From positions 372,001-436,000 of the forward strand of contig NZ_CP045296.1 of the NCBI RefSeq assembly GCF_009363095.1: 64,000 bases of DNA, given 5' to 3'. The notes under the pieces were generated by a model, which saw only the letters and a program-made list of their open reading frames with translations, was not told the DNA's origin and did not search any database. The DNA is from Paenibacillus cellulositrophicus (GTDB lineage Bacteria; Bacillota; Bacilli; Paenibacillales; Paenibacillaceae). Below are positions 59,014-64,000 of this stretch, in pieces. A program made the position numbers and the translations under genes. Each line of letters starts with the position of its first letter. The first letter of the stretch is position 1.

Positions 59014-59933
59014 AGCTGTCTGAAAGCCGGAACGCTGGCCATATAACCGCTTTATTGACGATTCTGATCTGGGGGACGACGTTCATATCGACCAAAGTGC
59101 TTCTGGACGATTTTGATCCCTTCGACATTTTGCTGCTGCGTTTCGCAATCGGATATGTGGCACTGCTCGCCGTTCATCCCCGAATGGTTCCATTCCGGCG
59201 GATCCGGGAAGAGCTGCTGTTTGCGGGGGCGGGCCTTTGCGGGGTAACCTTGTATTTTTTGCTGGAAAATGTGGCGTTAACCTATACGCTAGCCTCCAAC
59301 GTCGGCATCATCGTTTCAGTCGCCCCTTTTGTCACCGCTGTAACGTCCAGGCTTATCTTAAAAGAGGGGAGGCTGGATGGGCTGTTTTTCGTGGGCTTCG
59401 TGGTGGCCATGAGCGGAGTGGTCCTGTTGACGCTGCAAGGAAGCACTGTGCTGAAGCTGAATCCGATCGGGGACTCCCTGGCAGCACTGGCATGCGTGTT
59501 TTGGGGAATCTATTCGATCCTCACGCGCAAAATAACCCGGCTGGAGTATCATACCATTGCTTGTACGCGGCGGATCTTTTTCTATGGTCTTCTGTTTATG
59601 CTTCCGGTCTTGCTCACTGAGGGTCTGCCCGGTAACCTCGAGCGTTTGTCCGATGGCACCAATATAGCCAATCTGCTGTTTCTTGGGCTGGGCGCGTCCG
59701 CAGTATGCTTTGTCACCTGGAACTGGAGCGTTGGTGTACTTGGGCCTGTGCAGACCAGTGTATATATTTATCTCGTGCCGGTCATCACCGTGGCAGCGGC
59801 GGCCTTGATCCTCCACGAGGAGATCACAGCAGCTGCGGTCTGGGGCGCGTTGTTAACCGTCGCCGGACTGGTTCTTTCCGAACGAAGGGGGATACAAATG
59901 AAAGGCAGATTGGACAAAGGAGCATCGAACTAG
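59010..59933 (+). CDS. EamA/DMT-family transporter
   Basis: A 307-residue protein with ten hydrophobic helices in two EamA repeats (first repeat starting LTILIWGTTFISTKVLL, second starting ALACVFWGIYSILTRK). It overlaps the araC gene by four bases. By family it moves a metabolite or amino acid, usually outward. It is a distinct sequence from the 54962 transporter. The gene ends without a clear hairpin before the Fur-controlled gene. Confidence 0.85.
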   Translation: MKLSESRNAGHITALLTILIWGTTFISTKVLLDDFDPFDILLLRFAIGYVALLAVHPRMVPFRRIREELLFAGAGLCGVTLYFLLENVALTYTLASNVGIIVSVAPFVTAVTSRLILKEGRLDGLFFVGFVVAMSGVVLLTLQGSTVLKLNPIGDSLAALACVFWGIYSILTRKITRLEYHTIACTRRIFFYGLLFMLPVLLTEGLPGNLERLSDGTNIANLLFLGLGASAVCFVTWNWSVGVLGPVQTSVYIYLVPVITVAAAALILHEEITAAAVWGALLTVAGLVLSERRGIQMKGRLDKGASN

Positions 59934-59964
59934 TCACTGTAAAACAGATTACTTAAAAAATGAA

Positions 59965-60014
59965 TTGCCACCTCCGAAGTGTCATGCTATATTGATAATG
60001 ATTCTCAATATCAA
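59965..60014 (+). promoter_or_regulatory. Promoter with Fur box
   Basis: TTGCCA at 59965-59970, 17 bases, TATATT at 59988-59993. Directly overlapping is the palindrome with arms TTGATAATGA / TCAATATCAA (59992-60014, 9 of 10 pairs), a clear match to the Fur consensus GATAATGATAATCATTATC. Iron-replete Fur would block the promoter. Confidence 0.85.
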
Positions 60015-60034
60015 ATACATAGGGGTGGATTCAT

Positions 60035-61072
60035 TTGTTTAAATTTATAAGGCCATACACACTGATGGTCTGTGTGTTGGGAATAACTCTGCTGCTGGCG
60101 GCCTGCGGCGGGAACGGATCTAATGGAGGGTCAGGGACGTCGGGAAGCGGAGGAGAGGCCGCTGGAACTGCTTCAGCAGGATCATCGTCCGACACGTCTT
60201 CATCCCAAGCCGGGGGGAATGAGTCCTCCGGAACGGGTAAAACGGTTACGTTCCATGCGGGTAACGGAGATGTCCAGGTACCCGAGCATCCGCAGCGGAT
60301 CGTCGATTTGACGAATTTCTATACAGGCTACTTCCTGGCGTTAGGCGTCAAGCCGGTCGGCGTGTTGGAAGGCGCCATGGAGAATCCGTATTTCGAGGGC
60401 ATGCTGGACGGCGTCGAAAGCGTCGGCAGCGAGCCATCGCCCGAGAAAATTTTGTCGCTGAAACCGGATCTGATCATCACATATACCGGGACGGACGGAA
60501 TCGATCAGCTGGAGCAGATTGCCCCGGTTGTCGCCATTGAATACGGTAAAAAGAATTACAAGGATCAGATGATCGACTTCGGAAAACTGACGGGTAAAGA
60601 AGCAGAAGCGAAGGCTTGGGTCGAGCAGTGGGAAAACAAGATCAATGAACTGAAGCCCAAGATTCAGGAAGCGGTAGGCAGCAAAACGGTGTCCATCCTG
60701 AACCCTTATGCCAAAGGGCTGTACGTGTTTGGACATAACTTCGGCCGCGGCGGAGAAATCATATATGACGAATTCGGCTTGAAGGCGCCGCCGGAAGCAC
60801 AGAAGGAAGCAATTGACAGCGGGACCGGATGGGCTACCATCTCTATGGAGAAGCTTCCGGAATTTGCCGGAGATATCATTTTCACATGTCCGTGGTCAGG
60901 AGACACAAGCGACCCGAATATCGTCTATGACAACCCGGTATGGAAAAGCTTGCCCGCGGTAAAAGCAGGTCATGTATTTCAGCTGAATCCGAAGGCGGAC
61001 ACGTACAACGACCCGGTATCATTGGAAGCTCAGCTGAAGTTCATATCGGACAGTCTGCTGTCCGTTAAATAA
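60035..61072 (+). CDS. Iron-siderophore ABC transporter binding lipoprotein
   Basis: A 345-residue lipoprotein: signal peptide and lipobox LLAAC (Cys24), a long Gly/Ser linker (about 25-70), then a FecB/FhuD-type class III binding fold with HPQRIVDLTNFYTGYFLALGVKPVG and SLKPDLIITYTG. It starts with TTG at 60035, six bases after AGGGGTGG. The Fur box confirms iron control. No permease or ATPase genes follow, so it must use a system encoded elsewhere. Its siderophore is unknown. Confidence 0.92.
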   Translation: MFKFIRPYTLMVCVLGITLLLAACGGNGSNGGSGTSGSGGEAAGTASAGSSSDTSSSQAGGNESSGTGKTVTFHAGNGDVQVPEHPQRIVDLTNFYTGYFLALGVKPVGVLEGAMENPYFEGMLDGVESVGSEPSPEKILSLKPDLIITYTGTDGIDQLEQIAPVVAIEYGKKNYKDQMIDFGKLTGKEAEAKAWVEQWENKINELKPKIQEAVGSKTVSILNPYAKGLYVFGHNFGRGGEIIYDEFGLKAPPEAQKEAIDSGTGWATISMEKLPEFAGDIIFTCPWSGDTSDPNIVYDNPVWKSLPAVKAGHVFQLNPKADTYNDPVSLEAQLKFISDSLLSVK

Positions 61073-61081
61073 AGTATGGAT

Positions 61082-61130
61082 AAAGCTCTGCAGCTGCGGG
61101 TAAACAAGCCGCCTGTGGAGCTTATTTTTG
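61082..61130 (+). terminator. Probable terminator after the siderophore-binding gene
   Basis: AAGCTC ... GAGCTT outer stem with an inner GCGG / CCGC pairing, followed by ATTTTT. Confidence 0.6.
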
Positions 61131-61147
61131 TTAGAACAAGAGCGGTC

Positions 61148-61168
61148 GTTATAGCTTGCGGCTATAAC
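61148..61168 (+). promoter_or_regulatory. Palindrome upstream of metE
   Basis: GTTATAGC-TTGCG-GCTATAAC is a perfect inverted repeat (8+5+8), about 80 bases before the metE start. It could be an operator or hairpin. I see no S-box (SAM riboswitch), T-box or cobalamin riboswitch in the 177-base gap. Confidence 0.45.
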
Positions 61169-61249
61169 TAGATATAGTTATTTCCAGTTATACGGCAGAA
61201 GACATCACGTGTTATCTTTTTGGTAACAATTTGCAAAGGGGTAACGAAG

Positions 61250-63538
61250 ATGGCATACAGCAGCAGTTTGGGATATCCGCGCATCGGCGCAAACCGGGAA
61301 TGGAAGAAGGCGCTGGAGGCGTTTTGGTCCGGTAAAATCGAAGAATCGGAGCTGCACACGCAGCTGCAGGACATTCGTTTGAATCATCTGAGCAAACAGC
61401 GGGACAAAGGAATCGATCTGATCCCGGTCAACGATTTCAGCTATTATGATCATGTGTTGGACACGGCAGCCATGTTCGGGATTATTCCGGATCGTTTTGA
61501 ATACAACGGCGTGCCCGTTCCCGTATCCGTCTACTTCGCGATGGCAAGAGGAAACAAAGACGCCACTGCCTGCGAAATGACCAAATGGTTTAATACGAAC
61601 TACCATTACATCGTGCCGGAACTGGGCGGCATCACGCCGGTCCTTACTGAGAACAAACCGCTTGCGGCTTACCGTGAAGCCAAGGACAAGCTTGGCATCG
61701 AAGGAAAACCCGTCATCGTCGGACCGCTCACTTTCCTGAAGCTGTCTAAAGGGTATGCCGCATCGGAAACGGACGCCTGGCTTGATCGGCTGCTGCCGCT
61801 GTACGCGCAGGTTTTGAAGGAGCTGGAGCAGGAAGGCGTCAACTGGGTGCAGGTGGATGAGCCGATCCTCGTAACGAAGCTAAGCGATGCAGACGTCAGC
61901 CGGCTGCAGAAGATTTACCAAACGCTCAAAGCTGCAGCGCCAGGCGTGAAAATCATGCTGCAGACCTATTTTGAAGCAGTAGAACGCTATCAGGAGGCTA
62001 CACAGCTGCCGGTCGACGGAATCGGGCTGGATTTGGTCCACGGATGGGAAGGGAACCGACAATCCATCCGTGACTTCGGGTTCCCGCAGGATAAAGTGCT
62101 TGGAGCGGGTGTCATCGATGGACGCGGCATTTGGAAAGCATCCCTGCGCGAAAAGCTCGATCTGCTGAACGAGATCACGGCGATCGTACCGTCTGAACGG
62201 CTGGTGATCCAGTCTTCCTGCAGCCTGCTGCACGTACCCGTCACGGTTCAGGCAGAAACGAAGCTTCAGCCCGAACTTCTGGGTGCACTGGCTTTCGCCG
62301 ATGAGAAGCTGGAAGAAATCGTGCTGCTGAGCAAAGCCGTTCAATCCGGAGCATCGGTGATTTCTGCTGAGCTGGAAAAGAGTGAAGCGGCGGTAACCGC
62401 GCTCAAGCGTTCCTGCGAACGTAACCGGACCGATATCCAGCAGGCGGTGGCCGCTGTCAGCGCGGAGCCTGCGCAGCGTGAGGCTGCTTTTGCGAAGCGC
62501 CTCGACGTGCAGCAGGAACGGTGGCAGCTGCCTATTCTGCCAACGACGACTATCGGCAGCTTCCCGCAGTCGGCGGAGGTGCGCAAGGCACGCCAGCTGT
62601 GGCGCAAAGGCGAATGGAACGCCGAGCAGTACACGAATTTTATCCGGGAACAAATCGACCTCTGGATTCAGCTGCAAGAGGAAATCGGACTTGATGTGCT
62701 CGTTCACGGCGAATTTGAACGGACGGACATGGTCGAATTTTTCGGGGAAAAGCTGGCGGGGTTTGCGTTTACGCAGAACGGCTGGGTTCAATCCTACGGC
62801 TCCCGCTGCGTCAAACCGCCGATTATTTTCGGCGACGTCGCTTGGGAGAACCCGATGACGGTCAAGGAGACCGCGTATGCCCAATCCAAGACGAAGCTGC
62901 CGGTCAAGGGCATGCTCACCGGGCCGATCACCATTATGAACTGGTCGTTCGTCCGCGATGATATCAGCCGCGAGCAAATCGCCTACCAATTGGCTTATGC
63001 ATTACGGCAAGAGGTCGAGGCGCTGGAAAGTGCCGGGATTGGCATGATCCAAGTAGATGAGCCGGCCGTCCGCGAAGGGCTCCCGCTGAAGGAACAGGAC
63101 CAGAAAGGCTATCTTGATTGGGCGGTGAAGGCGTTCCGGCTGACTACGTGCACGGTGCAGAATTCGACGCAAATCCATACCCATATGTGCTATTGCGAAT
63201 TCCATGATATGATCGATTCGATTATTGCGATGGACGCGGACGTCATTTCCATTGAAACTTCACGGAGCCACGGGGAGCTTATTCAGAGCTTCGAAGAGAA
63301 TACCTACCCGCTGGGTATCGGCCTCGGCGTCTACGACATTCATAGTCCCCGCGTTCCTGACGTAGAGGAGATGACCCGGATGATCGACCGGGCTCTGCGG
63401 GTGCTGGATCCGAAGCTCTTCTGGATCAACCCTGACTGCGGACTCAAAACTCGGGGAATCGGAGAGACCGTAGCCTCGCTCCGGAACATGGTTGAAGCTA
63501 CGCGCTTTGCCCGCGAAAAATACGCTTTGCAGGTGTAA
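61250..63538 (+). CDS. metE: Cobalamin-independent methionine synthase
   Basis: Transfers the methyl group of 5-methyltetrahydropteroyl-polyglutamate to homocysteine in the last step of methionine synthesis. The 762-residue protein has the two MetE barrels: N-terminal SSLGYPRIGANREWKKALEAFW and C-terminal TTTIGSFPQSAEVR. Zinc ligands are in the C-terminal half: His and Cys in THMCYCEF, a Glu in IETSRSHGE and Cys in NPDCGLKTR. I start at ATG 61250 after AAAGGGG. Monocistronic. Confidence 0.96.
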   Translation: MAYSSSLGYPRIGANREWKKALEAFWSGKIEESELHTQLQDIRLNHLSKQRDKGIDLIPVNDFSYYDHVLDTAAMFGIIPDRFEYNGVPVPVSVYFAMARGNKDATACEMTKWFNTNYHYIVPELGGITPVLTENKPLAAYREAKDKLGIEGKPVIVGPLTFLKLSKGYAASETDAWLDRLLPLYAQVLKELEQEGVNWVQVDEPILVTKLSDADVSRLQKIYQTLKAAAPGVKIMLQTYFEAVERYQEATQLPVDGIGLDLVHGWEGNRQSIRDFGFPQDKVLGAGVIDGRGIWKASLREKLDLLNEITAIVPSERLVIQSSCSLLHVPVTVQAETKLQPELLGALAFADEKLEEIVLLSKAVQSGASVISAELEKSEAAVTALKRSCERNRTDIQQAVAAVSAEPAQREAAFAKRLDVQQERWQLPILPTTTIGSFPQSAEVRKARQLWRKGEWNAEQYTNFIREQIDLWIQLQEEIGLDVLVHGEFERTDMVEFFGEKLAGFAFTQNGWVQSYGSRCVKPPIIFGDVAWENPMTVKETAYAQSKTKLPVKGMLTGPITIMNWSFVRDDISREQIAYQLAYALRQEVEALESAGIGMIQVDEPAVREGLPLKEQDQKGYLDWAVKAFRLTTCTVQNSTQIHTHMCYCEFHDMIDSIIAMDADVISIETSRSHGELIQSFEENTYPLGIGLGVYDIHSPRVPDVEEMTRMIDRALRVLDPKLFWINPDCGLKTRGIGETVASLRNMVEATRFAREKYALQV

Positions 63539-63701
63539 ATTGAAATAACCCAAAATGCGTTAATCGCCTGAGATGCTGCGAAGACAAGAGGCGCGCTAAA
63601 GCCGGCTATGAATCTACCGCTGTTTTCATCCATTTTTCTAGACTTGCCCTCACTTCTCTGATCCTATCGCATCTATTGATAGAGAAGGGAGGTGAGCAAG
63701 G

Positions 63702-63986
63702 ATGCCTATTGTAACACCATACCAGAACAGCCTGCGGTATACGTCCACGATCGGTTCGGGGACCGGAACAGGGGCTGCGTTCACCGTGGCCTCTACGGCA
63801 TTTACGAATGATGCCGGCACGGCGGCGACAGCTTTTCCTGGAGCGTATAAATATTACAATCTCTTTATTAACGGAATGCTCCAGACGGCGGACACGTCCT
63901 CGGTCACGACGACTGCCATCACCATTCCAGGAGGCGATGCACTGGACGGAGGAACTCCTCTTGTCGTTCAGTTCGTCGTCTCCTAA
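63702..63986 (+). CDS. DUF4183 protein
   Basis: A 94-residue protein with GGGAGGTGAGC before the ATG. The first half is Thr/Ala/Gly-rich (STIGSGTGTGAAFTVASTAF) and the second carries the DUF4183 pattern YYNLFINGMLQTADTSSVTTT followed by IPGGDALDGGTPLVVQFVVS (each quoted up to the family core). Such proteins occur in Bacillota, often as several copies, and some are thought to be spore-surface or structural; the role is unknown. It ends 14 bases before the window edge. Confidence 0.75.
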   Translation: MPIVTPYQNSLRYTSTIGSGTGTGAAFTVASTAFTNDAGTAATAFPGAYKYYNLFINGMLQTADTSSVTTTAITIPGGDALDGGTPLVVQFVVS

Positions 63987-64000
63987 CGGTTATCGCGGCA

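Noticed and set aside
61073..61249. SAM or T-box riboswitch before metE
   Set aside because: The conserved core sequences and length of either element are not present.

Overview
The window looks like a chromosomal segment of a spore-forming, saprophytic Bacillota species, most likely Paenibacillus or a close relative. The reasons are a GerA-type germinant receptor operon, a Spo0E-like phosphatase, a DUF4183 protein, LplABC-type sugar ABC importers without their own ATPase gene, GH67/GH2 hemicellulose enzymes, strong AGGAGG ribosome binding sites with many GTG/TTG starts, and moderate GC. I saw no rRNA, tRNA, insertion sequence, prophage or CRISPR array.

Layout. 1-4 kb: the end of an MHS-type transporter, a small membrane protein, a Cys-rich pentapeptide-repeat protein, an SDR, a Spo0E-like peptide, and a small protein behind a LexA-like box. 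4.2-10 kb: a WG-repeat protein and a gerKA-KB-KC-like operon. 10.2-18.6 kb: a myo-inositol operon, iolG-D-E-B-C-A, followed by a LacI regulator in place of the DeoR-type IolR of Bacillus. 18.7-24.9 kb: an ABC importer without a glycosidase, a PHP-domain hydrolase and a second LacI regulator. 25-28.5 kb: Dabb and GNAT proteins, an NADP-binding reductase, and a divergent LysR/SDR pair. 28.5-29.1 kb: five tandem copies of a 110-111 bp intergenic repeat. 29.3-36.9 kb: a mannitol PTS operon, mtlA-R-F-D, that also carries its own enzyme I and HPr genes.

36.9-42 kb: an ABC exporter behind a probable leader-peptide/SD switch, a YrhK-like protein, a CYP152-type P450 peroxygenase and an N-acetylglucosamine-kinase-like gene. 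42.1-52.4 kb: a probable aldouronate (glucuronoxylan fragment) locus with LplB/LplC/solute-binding protein, a Nif3-like protein, a GntR regulator, a GH67 alpha-glucuronidase and a GH2 enzyme. 52.6-61 kb: a PEP-mutase/isocitrate-lyase-like enzyme, a MocR/EamA divergent pair, a 47-aa membrane protein, a cytosolic gamma-glutamyltransferase-like enzyme, an AraC/EamA pair and a Fur-boxed siderophore-binding lipoprotein. 61-64 kb: metE and a DUF4183 protein.

How it works together. Most of the window is substrate-specific uptake plus catabolism under local repressors. Operators can be read directly: three related GCG-centred sites for the iol LacI, two TATGGTA-type palindromes for the second LacI, an ATACTAGT palindrome for GntR, an MtlR-like box, a Fur box and a LexA-like box. 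The least conventional elements are the leader peptide with alternating SD/anti-SD segments before the ABC exporter (38.64-38.72 kb) and the tandem terminator-like repeat array (28.55-29.10 kb). All functions rest on reading the sequence and on recalled family features; no database search was run.
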